NCBI RefSeq assembly: GCF_009727055.1
Contig: NC_052355.1
Coordinates: forward strand, 4,408,210-4,472,209
DNA length: 64,000 nucleotides
Reading direction: 5' to 3'
Source of the DNA: Benincasa hispida
Taxonomy: Eukaryota; Streptophyta; Magnoliopsida; Cucurbitales; Cucurbitaceae
The translations under genes and the position numbers were made by a program. The notes under the pieces are model-generated. The model searched no databases. It saw only the letters and a list, made by a program, of their open reading frames with translations, and was not told where the DNA came from. Below are positions 37,219 to 48,562 of the stretch, in pieces (the first letter of the stretch is position 1; every line of letters begins with the position of its first letter).

Positions 37219-37766
37219 TTTGACCCGAGTAATTTGTGAAGGGTCATTGTACTGTTGATTGGTTATATTCATTGGACACAGAAATATATCTATAATGCGA
37301 AGAGTGCAGTTGTCGGTCTTTAATGGAGTGCTCGGCAGTTAACGTATGGTGAATAATGTAATTAAAGAGTTTAGTTAATTATTCATGTACCATTGGAGCT
37401 TCAAGCTACAGGTCCATGAGGTCCCCTTGGTATCTCAATAGGATTAGTTGAGAATCAACTTTTGGATTTAACTATATATGATATAATTAAGTTGATTCAA
37501 TTATATGTGATATAATTGTCATAACGTATTTGATAATTGTAACTTAATGGGAGGAAATAAATATTTGAGTGAGATTCAAATATAGTTTCTATGAATTGGA
37601 TTCATAGTTGTTAAATTTAATATAAATATGATTTATACTAAATGCCATATAAAAGAGAAAAGAAACTATAGTTTATATTGTATGTGATACAATATTAAAA
37701 CTATAGGTTACATGTTATATTTGATATAACATACATACATATATATATACATACATATATATATAT

Positions 37767-37799
<33 letters not shown>

Positions 37800-37968
37800 A
37801 TAAGTTAGTTATCATATTTATATTCACATTATTATTATTATTTAATAATAAGGAAGGGAGTTACAACTCCCTTCCCATTCTTTTCTCTCCACCCACGTAA
37901 GTGGGTGGTGGTTATTTTTGGCAAGAAGAATAAAAGAAAAATAATTCTTCTTCTTTTTGTTGCATGCT
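37219..37968 (+). mobile_element. Copia LTR middle fragment
   Basis: From 'gagtaatttgtgaag' it follows the central part of the family LTR (compare 28676-29376 and 30185-30640) including 'ggagtgctcggcagttaac' and 'gtccatgaggtcccctt'. Both ends are missing. It is joined directly to a truncated RNase H, so the 3' end of the element has been lost by deletion. Confidence 0.75.
37730..37798. repeat. (TA)n / (CATA)n microsatellite
   Basis: A run of TA and CATA units within the LTR fragment; the other copies have much shorter TA tracts here, so it expanded in this copy. Confidence 0.85.
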
Positions 37969-39857
37969 TGATGCTGACATGCAGAAATGCATGTCATCTT
38001 AGGCCTTTTACTTAGAATTATGAGGGCTGTTAAGCAGAATATACGGCAATTATGTTAGGAATTTATGAGAAAATGAGCTTGCGTCGTTCAGCATGAAGAA
38101 TCTCGACTAACCCATTATTATGCGTTAAGTGGTCTATTTTTGTAGCTAACACAGGAAGTGGACGCAAACGTGAAAACCGAACTATCGCATAGACGACCGC
38201 ATGTGGAGAAACTCTCCATCGCAAAGGCGAACGCATTCGATCAATGCATAGATGTTGTGGTAATCAGCCGCATGCGTCCATCGCATAGGAGTTGCGCTCG
38301 TTAAGTGATTGCGGTCATCATGTAGAGTTGTGATATTAAGTGAATGCGGTCACTAAATGATTGCAGCTACACGATAACGCATGATAAAGGGATCAACACA
38401 AGGTTGCATCTACCTTGGGAAAAGCAAAAGATGATGTTGACATTTCACCTACCACGCGGTTGGCAGCAGAGATTCAGAAAGGACTAACGCACTGCGAATG
38501 TTAGAATAAGAGCAGTCCATTAATGCTGTCGGCAATCCAGGCTCTATATAAAGAAGCCGATGAGCAGAATTCCAACTTGTTCGGGGATTATCCCTGCAAC
38601 CCAGGGTTCATCCCTGCGATCTAGACAAATGCGTGAGAAGAAGCTCGAGAGTTCTTCACCTTCTTCCTCCATTCCGAGTGATGGCCGAAGCCTTCGACCA
38701 GAGCGAGATCTCAAGAGAGTCAGCTCCTCTGCCCATCCATGGCACCACCGGCAGCCTTGATGCACATTCGCTGGAATCAAGTCATTGCTTTCAGCCGGTA
38801 ATTTCATTTTCTCTTCTTTTCTTATATTGTATTGTATACATTTTGTGATTAAGAAATTAATACATTTTGTGTTCAATACATTTCTATGTGTCCTTCAATT
38901 TTGTCTCCATCTTCTTTACTTAGCATCCTTAACTTTCATTGCATCACTTAGTGAGATTTCTAGAGTATCACCTACTTAGTCATGTGGATTAGAGATATGA
39001 AGCATGTAGCAAACCACCGAGAGGTGTGCATTGTGTGAGTGTGTGAGAAAACCTTATTTGCTTAGTGTGAAGCTGTAGCAATGCCTGTCTATAAGTGGAC
39101 GCAACACTTGTCTATGAGTAAAGTCAACAACAATTAACTGCCTGAGAAGATAAGTGGTTGGTCGCATTAAGCAATGTAAGCTATTGTTCATTAGAGATAG
39201 GAATAATCTTATGTCAGCAAAGTTCATGTAGTTACCTTATCCTATCAGCGCATCATTCATCATTTAGGCTTACTCGAGAGAGTAGTCTAAAACCTAAATC
39301 TAAGACTCGAGAGAGCGGTTTGGAACGCATAGGCAAGAATGGGGAACTTAGAGATAAGCTCCATTTGCTTTCACACAGCATATGCACCTTATGGATAGGA
39401 TATTACATGCGTCCACGAAGTAGGACATGGTGGTTGTATACGGTCATCTCGACAGTTATGCATACCCAATGCATACGTCTTAGATTTAGGCTTTTAGTGT
39501 GTGTAGCATGATCGCATGGCTTGCGTTGACTAAAGTTGCCCTTGTGGTCACTTTTAAGGGTTGCAATGAAATCGTCTCCACATTCTATCTATTTTCCCAT
39601 TCATTTGTTTCATTTCATGAGTTGTCGTGTATCTACCTCTCTTTCATATTCTCATTACGTTGTCTGTGAGCTAGGAGTAGGAGTAGTGTTAGCTTAGCAA
39701 CCTCCCATCAATTCTTTTATTCAACTGCTGCATGCACATTACCGCATTCATCAAGCTACAAGTCCCTGAGTTCGACCTTGGATCACCCGAGAAACTTGCA
39801 TTCGCGTTATACTTGGCGTGAGCGCAAGAAAACTTGTGACAGGACGCATGGTCATCA
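37969..39857 (+). mobile_element. Athila-type LTR, forward
   Basis: Starts TGATGCTGACATGCAG and probably ends GGTCATCA at 39857; a TATA box is near 38545. It resembles the 16920 and 48563 LTRs at the termini and in blocks such as 'ctgagttcgacc' (39767), but is a different subfamily. The section 38685-39700 is repeated closely at 62918-64000 and, reversed, at 41357-42027. The exact right end is uncertain because the following 140 bp look like the start of a reversed LTR. No gene lies here; ORFs such as 38560-38760 are chance. Confidence 0.65.
38545..38552 (+). promoter_or_regulatory. TATA box of the Athila-type LTR
   Basis: 'gctctatataaagaagcc' matches a strong plant TATA box in the expected middle part of the LTR. 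Confidence 0.55.
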
Positions 39858-39998
39858 CATACATTTGTTAACGCATAGTCATTCCAACGCATGACCATTG
39901 AAACATGACAATCAATGCATACCTTAAGCACATGCATCGCATATTGCGTCCATGGAATTTTAGTTGTTGAGAAAATCACATGTAATTTCCCGTCATCA
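39858..39998 (-). mobile_element. Start of a reversed Athila-type LTR
   Basis: On the minus strand it starts TGATGACGGGAAATTACATG at 39998, similar in plan to TGATAAAGGGCAGAAATGCACG at 50254, and is preceded by a purine-rich tract (40020-40009). It is short, and the boundary to the forward LTR is approximate. Confidence 0.5.
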
Positions 39999-41356
39999 AG
40001 TTTTTGACACCCCCAAACTTAAAATCATGCTTGTCCTCAAGCATGCGTTATACTCAAGAAATTCTAACTCACCTTCCGGCTTTCCTTTGCGATGACCAGC
40101 TTCTCAGAATATAATTTACTCATGCCTCTAACCATCACCGCAATGCTCTCCTCCACTTTGACTGCTTCTTCAAAAAGATCTTTTCTAAGTTTTGATCCGG
40201 CAAGCCTTTGCTAAAATTTTTTTTATTCATTCATCGCAACTTTGCGTTTAGCTTTTGAGAATGCATTCATTCAAAACACTTCAAAAATTTGTGATGACTT
40301 ATTCAAATGCAGCGTTGAACTTGGTTACGCTCTTCGTTTTGGCTTACCCCCACGTATGTCATGCGGGCATCCAACTTCGGCCGCGTTTCATATTCAACTC
40401 AACTCTTGTCTCGTTTGATTTGGCTTGCGCCGGACAGAGGAGTTTCACTTATGCGTTGATTCTGGCGACTTACCTTCATTTTGGCTTGCCTCCACGTGTG
40501 TCATGCGAACATCCAACTATGGGTAAGTGCCTTTCACAACTTAACTCTTATCAACATGGGTTTCCCCATTGCGTCGACAATGGAGTTATTATTCTGAAAA
40601 AATTATTTTCGCTTTTTTTTTTCTTCAAATGATCGCAATGAAATGAACACAATTCTTTAAGACCGCTGCCACCCCAAAGTTAGAGGTTGGCAGTGTTCTC
40701 ACCACAAAGCTAAAAGCAAAATTACAGGAATGCGGTAACAAACGTTTGAGCAAAGGTTTACACAAAATTAAATTTAAGACTTTCAAAATTTGAAGAAGCT
40801 AATAAAAGTAAGAAATGCCTTGCGATGATTAATTAGAAGATGCAGTGAATTATACGTACCATCATAGAAACATCGCAAAACAATGCAATTGAGAAAAATA
40901 GAATTTCAAAAGAATAATGCATACAGGATATCAAGGAAAGAACCTTAGATGGAACAACGCATGCGATTATGTGTTGGAATCCACGCGATCGAAGCCATGC
41001 GTTGAAGGATGAAAGGAATTCTTCTGTCGTACAACGTACTGAGGAGACTGATTGTCGCACCTGCAAGGAACAATCGCACCACAACAAGGAAGCAGCCATA
41101 TATACAAAATAACAATAAAAATAACCTATACTAGGAAAGCAAGATAAAGATAGAGTAGAAGACATCCCTGGAAAAGTAGGAGTGTTGTCACCGCAAGGAG
41201 TCTTCCATGTAGGAGATTACTCTCAATTGCTTGGGTCAAGGAGCTGGTCCTGACCATTGGAACTTCTGGCAATTGTTGGGCGCATGTTGGCCACCATGTG
41301 CTTAGAATTACCTTCAGCACTTTTGCGACTGATTGCCCTTCTACCTTGGGGTCAAT
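39999..41356 (-). mobile_element. 3' internal region of reversed Athila element
   Basis: Homologous over its length with 50255-51400: the purine tract 'aagtttgggggtg' (minus strand, 40021-40009), then 'cttgaggacaagcatg', then two copies of a motif of about 45 bp (40336-40377 and 40476-40522). It is noncoding 3' sequence after pol. The right part (41170-41356) is also Athila-like, then breaks to LTR. Confidence 0.65.
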
Positions 41357-42027
41357 GTGATCATGCTACAGACACTAAAAGCCTAAATCTAGGACGTATG
41401 CGGTGGGTATGCATAAGTGTCAAGATGACCACATACAACCACCATATCCTACTTCTTGGACGCATGAAATATCCTATCCGTAGGGTGCATACGCTATGTG
41501 AAAGCAAACATAGCTTATCTCTAAGTTCCCCATTCTTGCCTATGCGTTCCAAACCGCTCTCTCGAGTCTTAGATTTAGGTTTTAGACTACTCTCTCGAGT
41601 AAGCCTAAATGATGAATGATGCGCTGATAGGATAAGGTAACTACATGAACCTGTCTCTTATACACATCTAGATGTGTATAAGAGACAGATGCTAAGTAAA
41701 GAAGATGAAGACAAAATTGAAGGACACATAGAAATGTATTGAACACAAAATGTATTAATTTCTTAATCACAAAATGTATACAATACAATATAAGAAAAGA
41801 AGAGAAAATTAAATGACCGACTGGAAGCAATGACTTGCTTCCAGCGGATGTGCGCCAAGGCTGCTGGTGGTACCATGGATGGGTGGAAGAGCTGACTCTC
41901 TCGAGATCTAGCTCCGGTCGAAGGCTTCGGTTGTCACTCAAAATGGAGGAAGGAGGTGAAGAACTCTCAAACTTCTTCTCATGCATTTGTCTGGATCGCA
42001 AGGATGAACCCTGGGTTGCAGGGAAAG
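41357..42027 (-). mobile_element. Athila-type LTR fragment, reversed, with adapter inside
   Basis: Reverse complement of the section 38590-39500 of the forward LTR, but cut at both ends and lacking the 295 bp corresponding to 38927-39221. The gap is filled by the 38-bp adapter at 41651-41688. A long ORF across it (41582-42103, minus) is spurious. Confidence 0.85.
41651..41688. other. Tn5 mosaic-end palindrome (Nextera mate-pair junction adapter)
   Basis: CTGTCTCTTATACACATCT (41651-41669) is directly followed by its reverse complement (41670-41688), 38 bp with no mismatch. This is the 19-bp hyperactive Tn5 mosaic end in head-to-head form, identical to the circularisation junction of the Nextera mate-pair library kit. 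It is not plant sequence. Translated on the minus strand it gives VSYTHLDVYKRQ, a well-known contaminant peptide in protein databases. Confidence 0.97.
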
Positions 42028-42542
42028 GACAACCTCTACCCCATAAATGAGAGAGTACAATGTGACTCTTGTAAGGGTACGATGAATGGTGTGATAAGCC
42101 CATAACGCTTCACCAATCTTTTCGTGCTAATCTCTTTTCGACTTAGAGACAATTTTCTTCAGCACGTTGCACAACGTCTTGTTGAATGCCTTTGCCAACC
42201 CATTTGCGGCGGCGTTATACATGGATGACTTGTACTACTTGAATTTGAATTTCTCACACAACCTGTCTATCAAGCTATTGGATTGTCTCCCATTATCTGT
42301 CACGATTCGATGGGGGATACCAAACCGATAGATGATGTGAGTGTGGATAAAGTCCACCACATTCTCTTTCTTAGCTTCCCTTAAAGGGATAGTCTCAACC
42401 CATCTTGAAAAGTAATCAGTGGCTGCGAGGATATAAGAATGCTCTGCTGATGACTTAGGTGTTATAGGGCCAACTAGATCAAGCCCCCATGCTTCAAAAG
42501 GCCATGAGGCTATAGTCAGGTGCAGAGGTTCGGTAGCAACGA
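42028..42542 (-). pseudogene. Tat-lineage Gypsy integrase, fragment
   Basis: The minus strand encodes FEAWGLDLVGPI, an ILAATDYFSRWVE block, IPHRIVTDNGRQ and, after a stop, NAAANGLAKAFN, the D-D-(E) core of integrase; the catalytic Glu region is changed (usually NGQAEA). Downstream (42180-42028) it gives the C-terminal LKKIVSKSKRD...IGEALWAYHT block. Two frameshifts or stops. It continues the element whose upstream part is at 44131-47084, separated by a Copia piece. It breaks at 42028 against the Athila LTR fragment. Confidence 0.85.
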
Positions 42543-44032
42543 TTAGCTGAGTAACTATCGTATAGTCAACTCTTAAACGATCATTTAGTCTCTCAACGAC
42601 TATCGCTTAGTAAAAACAATTTTCACTTGATAGCCCTTTTTTGTGAGTAATTTCCGAATGGATCAACTACTAATTTTGGAAACCACTTTTCCTTTTATCT
42701 CACGCTACCATAAAACTTCCAATAACCTCCCACTCAATTAGTTATTAGAGAAAAAGAATTAATTATCATATAATTAATATATTACAAATAAATATGATAA
42801 CCAACTTATAAATTATATTTATAACCTATAGTTTTAATAGTTTATCGTATGAAACATATAAAATATAGTTCTTTTTCTATTTTATGGTACTTAATATAAA
42901 TCATATTTATATTAAATTCTCCAATTAATGTATCTAATACATCACCACAATTATATCATATATAATTGAATTTCCTCTTGTTAATTTGAACACTTCAAAC
43001 TAACCCAAAATTTGATTCTCAACTTGAACCCATTGAGCTACCAAAGGCACCTTATGGACCTGTGGCTTGAAGCTCCAACGGTATGTGAATAGCTGACTAA
43101 ACTCTTTAGTTACGAGATCCACCATCCGTTAACTGCCAGGCACTCCACTAAAGACTGATAATTACACTCTTTTCACTACAGATATATTTTTGTGTCCATA
43201 TAACCAATCAACAGTGCAATAACCCTTCACAAATTGCTTGTAAGTACACCTAGGCCAATTTACCATTTTGCCCCTATAGTTACATCTAACTTCTTAAGTA
43301 CCACTGATTCCTCTAATGAACAATAAGTCATAGTCCTACTATGACTGAGTCCTCTCTTCCAAAGAGTGGGTGTGGGGAATCAGCCCTTAAGGGAGCAATT
43401 TATCTACTTACTCCTACTTCGGGGAAAGAGTAAATCCATCTTATGTAACTGCGTTCCTAGCTCCCCAATCAGAAAAATCCCTAAAAAGGTAGGCTTGTTG
43501 AGTTGGCAATTTGGCCATTCTCATACTAATCAAAGGACCGTACTCATAGGTAGGAGTTCCCAAAACAGTCAGGATTAAGGTCGTGTCACCTATGGTCATT
43601 TTAGTGAAATGTAAGTCTCAATTATCAACGACGTTATATAAAGAGACTAATCATCTCGTGGTCCGGTCTTATACAAACTCTTTGTATAGGACATCTCCAC
43701 TCGCATGTCTCCATATGAATGGTCAGGATCAGACCATCTGTAGCACTTTAAAACACTTGTAAATATCTACAAAGCGGGCCGTATATGTAGTGTCACCAGG
43801 ATAAGGTATCCCTCCTTTATCCTTATACTACAGACCATTTAGGTTATTACTTAAGGCATGATCCACATGTATGTCTCACATACATGCTTAAGTTTACATG
43901 AAATAACCATAGATCTTAGTTTATTGGATATGAGTAAATGCAAATAAAATAACACTTATTTTATTAATAACAATGTGTACAAACTGTTACAAACTACAAG
44001 ATTCTGGAAAAATTAGGACACAAATCCCAACA
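42543..44032 (-). mobile_element. Copia 3' LTR, truncated, reversed
   Basis: Minus strand starts TGTTGGGATTTGTGTCC at 44032 and follows the family LTR to about 42543, including the CGAT-motif zone (42545-42615). The last several hundred bp of the LTR are missing. Confidence 0.8.
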
Positions 44033-44046
44033 ATCTCCCACTTGTC
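44033..44046 (-). other. Polypurine tract of the Copia piece
   Basis: Minus strand 'ggacaagtgggagatt' immediately before TGTTGGG, the typical Copia plus-strand primer; it shows the LTR here is a 3' LTR. Confidence 0.75.
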
Positions 44047-44130
44047 CTAATGCCTTGAGAGACTAATGTACAATGCATAAAACAGTACAATATACAATAA
44101 ACTAGGGCATACTCTATACCCTAATATCAG
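44047..44130 (-). mobile_element. Copia 3' untranslated remnant
   Basis: About 85 bp of noncoding sequence upstream of the polypurine tract; beyond 44130 the Tat RNase H frame begins. Confidence 0.5.
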
Positions 44131-47084
44131 CATGTAGTGTCTCAACTTATCTATAGCGAAGAAGAGTGCGAGGCACGTTTCCTCAATAGGAGAATAGTTG
44201 ATCTCAACTTCGTTTAAGGTCCTACTTAGGTAATAGAGAGCACGCTCTTTTCCCTTCTCTCATTCTTGTGTCAACAATGCCTCCAACAATCTTTCTTGTG
44301 CTGCGATGTACAATATCAATGGCTTACCTGCTACTGGGGCTCCTAAGACAGGAGGACTAAGCAAGTACCTCTTTATGCTATCAAAGGAATTTTGACAGGC
44401 CTCATCCCATCCGAATTTTTCTTCCTTTCTCATAAGTCTTTGAAAGAATTGACATCGCCCCGCCAGGTTAGAAATAAACCTCTAGATGTAGGCTAAGCGT
44501 CTTTGCAGACTTCTTAACTCATGCAGATTCCTTGGCCTTGGCATCTTCTAGATGATATCGATCTTGGATTGATCTATCTCTATCCCTCAATATCTTACAA
44601 TGAAGCCCAGAAACTTCCCTGAGGTCACACCGAACGCGCATTTGAGAGGGTTCATCTTTAATTGGTACTTTCGTAGGTGATTGAACACAGTTCTTAGATC
44701 TTTCAAATGGTCTTGTTGTCATTTGGTCTTGACTACAAGGTTATCCACATAGCATTCTACGTGTTCATGAAACATATCGTCAAACACCTTCTACATGGCA
44801 CGTTGATAAGTGGCACCGGAGTTCTTCAATCTGAAAGGAATTACTTTGTAGAAATATATCCCTTTTGAGGTTCGAAATGCTGTCATTATCTCATCCACAA
44901 GAGCCATTCATATCTGGTTATGCCCAGACGATCCGTCCATAAAGAATAGAGCCTCATTTCCTGTTGTCCCATTAACCATGATCTCTGCAATGGGCAATGG
45001 AAAATCATCTTTCAGGCATGCACTATTTAGGTCACGAAAGTCCATGCAGACAAGAAGTTGTCCATTTTTTGTCTAATCGGGAAAATGTTGGCTATCCACG
45101 TTGGGTATTTGACTTCGTGGATGAACCCTACTTCAATCAACTTATTGACTTGAGCCTCAATTTGGGTGATAAGTTCCAATCGAAAGCGTCACTGAGCTTG
45201 CTTAACGGGTCGACACATTTGTTTGATTGCGAGATGGTAGACTGCTATCTTTGGATCCCGTCCCGACATCTATTTGTATGACCAAGCGAAAATATGCCTA
45301 TATTCGGTGAGCAAACTCATGTATTTGCCCCCTTCCTCTTTCGAGAGGGATGCACTATTGAAATTCGGACGCGTCTCCTCTACTGTGCCTAGATTCACCT
45401 CTTTAAGCTCGTCCACTGTGGATTGACCACTATCCTCCAGACCTTATGGTGCATCCTTGTCTTTAAGGTCGAGGCATCAGACAATTGATGCCCGGGGTAT
45501 CAGCCCCTTCTTTCTTATAGTCATATTGGGGGCACCATTGCAGGATTTTCCTTTCCCCTTTGTCTCACTAGAGACATGTTCGCCGAGGCGATCTTCAACC
45601 CTCTCGCGCTTCAGGCGATAAAAAATGGGGGTGCGGGGTTTTCCTTCACTCTCCTTTGGAACTGCGCCTAATCTCTCAAAGGATGAAGGTCACGCCACTT
45701 CCGGCAGTTGACAGATGATTTCCTCCTTTCTTTCACTAGGCAGAGTCAACCTTTGAAAGGCTAAGTGTCGAGTAGCTCCGAGAATCATATGTGGACTTCC
45801 CCTTTCTGCTTCTGTCATACTAAATCTCTTGAAGACCAAACCGCGTGTGGTAGACAGCCTAATATGGTCGAAGGCGAAGGCTCTTTTATCTTTTCCCTCC
45901 TTTTCCCCTGCATCCTCTACTTCTTCTGTAGTGATATGATTGCTGTTGGCTACCTTTTCTTGCCTTTCTGGTTTTACGAATCGGCTCCAATTATTTATAT
46001 CCGAGTCTCGTCCTCGACGTAGGTGCAGTGTGTCCCTCTTACAAAAGCTTCTTTTGGGTCGACAAGAGTATGGGTTGCTCATAAATCTTCAAGCTCTTGA
46101 ATTCAGTGTGAGTTGTGAAGTGATAACCTGCCTTCGCCAACAGTTTGTAAGCCTTGGGGTCGAATTCATCTTTAGTTTTCTTCTCGAGCAGATTTAACTA
46201 TGTCAGGTCCGCCTTCAGCTTGTGGACTTCCTGCTTCGTTATTGGTGTGAGAGGTGTGACGAAAATCTCCTTTAGGATTTCTATATCACCGACCTGTAAA
46301 CCTCTTGTGCATTCCATAAAAGGAGACTCCCTCTTCTTCCATCTCGACAAAGAGACATAGAGTAGAATCGGAGGTCCTGTGGCCTTTTCATCCCTCACCA
46401 CAAGTGTCTCTCCAACGCTGGCGAAGGTCCCACTCTCTTTTGGGCTGGAAGCCTGTGCTTTGCTACCCATTTCCTTCTTTGTACCAATTTGTGACCTTGA
46501 TCGAGATCTACATGCTTTTGTTTCTAATGAGGTCTCTGGGGAATTGTTTCACTAGAATTCTCATCCTTCAAGTAAAATTTCACATCTGCGAAGTGAGATT
46601 CGGTCTCTGAAAATGGGTTAGAGTCTGCTTGAACCTTTTTAATCCCATCCTGGTAGAACCTAAAACATTGATGTAGCGTGGACGTAATCACACAATTCCC
46701 ATGAATCCAAAGGTGCCCCAGTAGTAGCCTATAGGTGGTCTTTGAGTCTATAATGTGAAACAACGCATCAGCCTTCAGGTCGTAGATGAGAAGCTCTAAG
46801 CGTATCATGCCTATTGCCCTTTGGTTGCCTTGATTGAACCCCTGAATCACCAACTTGTTATTTGACAGCTCTTCCACGAGGATGCCTAATTGTTTCATAG
46901 TTGCTTCAGGCATTATATTGATAGCAGATCCATTATCCATGAGAATTCGATCGAGTTTTTGTTCCTGAATGTATCCGGAGACGTATAAAGGCCTGTTGAG
47001 AAGATCTCTTGGTGGTTCACGGTTGATTTGGAGCTGAATTGGAGTGAAGGACAGCTTGGAATTTGAAGAATTCAGCAAAATGTA
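44131..47084 (-). pseudogene. Tat-lineage Gypsy protease and reverse transcriptase region, broken
   Basis: Read on the minus strand from 47084. Retropepsin: ILMDNGSAINIMP with the DNGSA active site (46950-46910). A spacer with ORFs 46470-46198 and 46082-45690 is characteristic of Tat/Ogre elements, with a HLAFQRLTLP-type repeat motif. Reverse transcriptase at 44960-44700 has FRTSKGIYFYKVIPF and YVDNLVVK, where the second Asp of the usual YVDDLVV is Asn. Then RNase H with EALLTQE, RALYYLSRTLNEVE and LALFFAIDKLRHYM, ending at the Copia junction near 44131. Multiple stops and frameshifts. The gag end is cut at 47084. Confidence 0.87.
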
Positions 47085-48562
47085 TTTATCTTGAAACCCA
47101 TTTTTGAAATTGTGTTTTGCATGCTTTGGAACTCAAATTAAATGTAATTAGACTGCTTATTGATTCTGTTTGCTTTCGTTGCATGCTTGTGTATCCTTTT
47201 AATTGGTATCAGAGCTCTATTTAAGCACTCAATTAATGTTAATTTGAGTTTTGGTGGGTGAATTTCTGAAGATGCATGTTTGAACTGATATGTGTGGTTT
47301 TTTCAGTTTTGGCATTAGATTCCTCTATGAATTCCAAGTTAAATATGTAATTGGCTCTTGATTGATGAGCTTATTGTGTGCTCTAGAGTCTGTAATTTAT
47401 TCAGAGTCATTAGGGTCTGTTTTAAGCTATTATTTGGAGATTGAAGCAAGTAAGGTCGTGAGAAATCTGCTGCAGAATTACCCACTGCCCAAGCAGCGTT
47501 GCAACATTGCGTCCAAGTGTTGCAATGCTGTTCTTGGTGAAGACCGCAACGTTGGAACGCTGGGATGAGCGTTGCGACGCTACTCATCCCAGCTGTGCAA
47601 TGCATGGTTCAAGCTTGTTTGTGCGGGAGACTTCTGGTTTGATCGGTTCGTCTTGGTTCAACCCTATTTGGATCGGTCAACACATTTTGATGATTTTGAG
47701 GTCTGGTTCAAGCGGTTCGGGTTCGATTTAGGCAGTTCTATACCAAATTGAAGCTATTTTGGACCTTTTTTTTTTTTTTTAATAATTTAGTTATTATGCT
47801 TGCTTAGGATGCCAAAGTTGAACCATATCAGTGTTTATTTAAACAATTATGCATGTGATGTATGTTGTGTTTAAATTTAAACATGTTTGTGCATATAGTA
47901 TGCCATTTAGATTTAAAAACCCACCATAGGAAGCATGTTACATGCATTGAGTATATGTTATAAATTGTTATAATGTGTAGAATGCATGTTTAGGGTTTCT
48001 GTTTTTTTTTTATAATTGTTATATTAAATTAAATACCATTGATCATGTTATGGATGTATATAACAAAGATAAGCTACATGCTCATGTAAGTTAATCACCC
48101 ATTTTAAATAAGTTAAAAATAGGTCGACATCTTGTAAAACGCGGTTAAAAACTCAACCGATATATAATCCTGTCTAAGACTAGGGGTACTTAAGTTGACA
48201 GTCTACGGAACACCTCCTAACTGGGGATTATGGTTGAATAAATGAGTGTTGTTAACCGGTTTTATAAGCGTACATGAGCGGTGTGAGGTAATAAAATGGT
48301 TTATCACCTAGGCATTATAGGTTAAAATCCATTTATAAGCGTTATATTTGGATAAACCACATAGACTTAGGGTAGTTTATTTAGCCAAAATGAACCGAAG
48401 TATAGTATTACCCTAATTAATAGAACACTTCAATGGGAGTTTAAATAACTTATATATGATAAAGTTAATAGAACACTTTAGTGGGAGAGTAATTACATAT
48501 ATGATACATTATTTTTAGCTCTCACATCCCTAAGAGTTCACAATAAGGATTTAAGCGGTACT
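47085..48562 (+). mobile_element. Copia LTR end, primer site and leader
   Basis: 47085-47195 is the last part of a forward Copia LTR ending near 'gtatccttttaa', followed by a primer site 'ttggtatcagagc' (47197-47209). The leader carries TATAAATTGTTATAAT and TTTATAAGCGTTATAT near-palindromes (47960, 48010, 48334) and the 'gtacttaagttgac' block shared with 33100. It is cut at 48562 by the Athila LTR. No gag. Confidence 0.7.

Noticed and set aside
37219..37968. A complete 3' LTR of the Copia element
   Set aside because: It lacks both LTR ends and any polypurine tract, so it is only a middle piece.
38544..38876. A 110-codon ORF and overlapping ones
   Set aside because: They fall inside an Athila-type LTR, on both strands, and the same region in other copies is not open.
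40255..40632. A 125-codon + ORF
   Set aside because: It lies antisense in the Athila 3' noncoding region and covers the 45-bp repeats; the homologous region at 50500-50800 is not open.
41651..41688. A genuine Tn5 or IS50 insertion
   Set aside because: Only the two engineered 19-bp mosaic ends are present, head to head with no transposon body and no 9-bp flanking duplication, which fits the library adapter.
41582..42103. A 173-codon minus-strand ORF
   Set aside because: It reads through reversed LTR, the 38-bp adapter (giving VSYTHLDVYKRQ) and Tat integrase sequence. It is an artefact.
46198..46470. Host genes in the Tat spacer ORFs (46198-46470, 45690-46082)
   Set aside because: Position between protease and reverse transcriptase and the motif style are those of Tat/Ogre retroelements.
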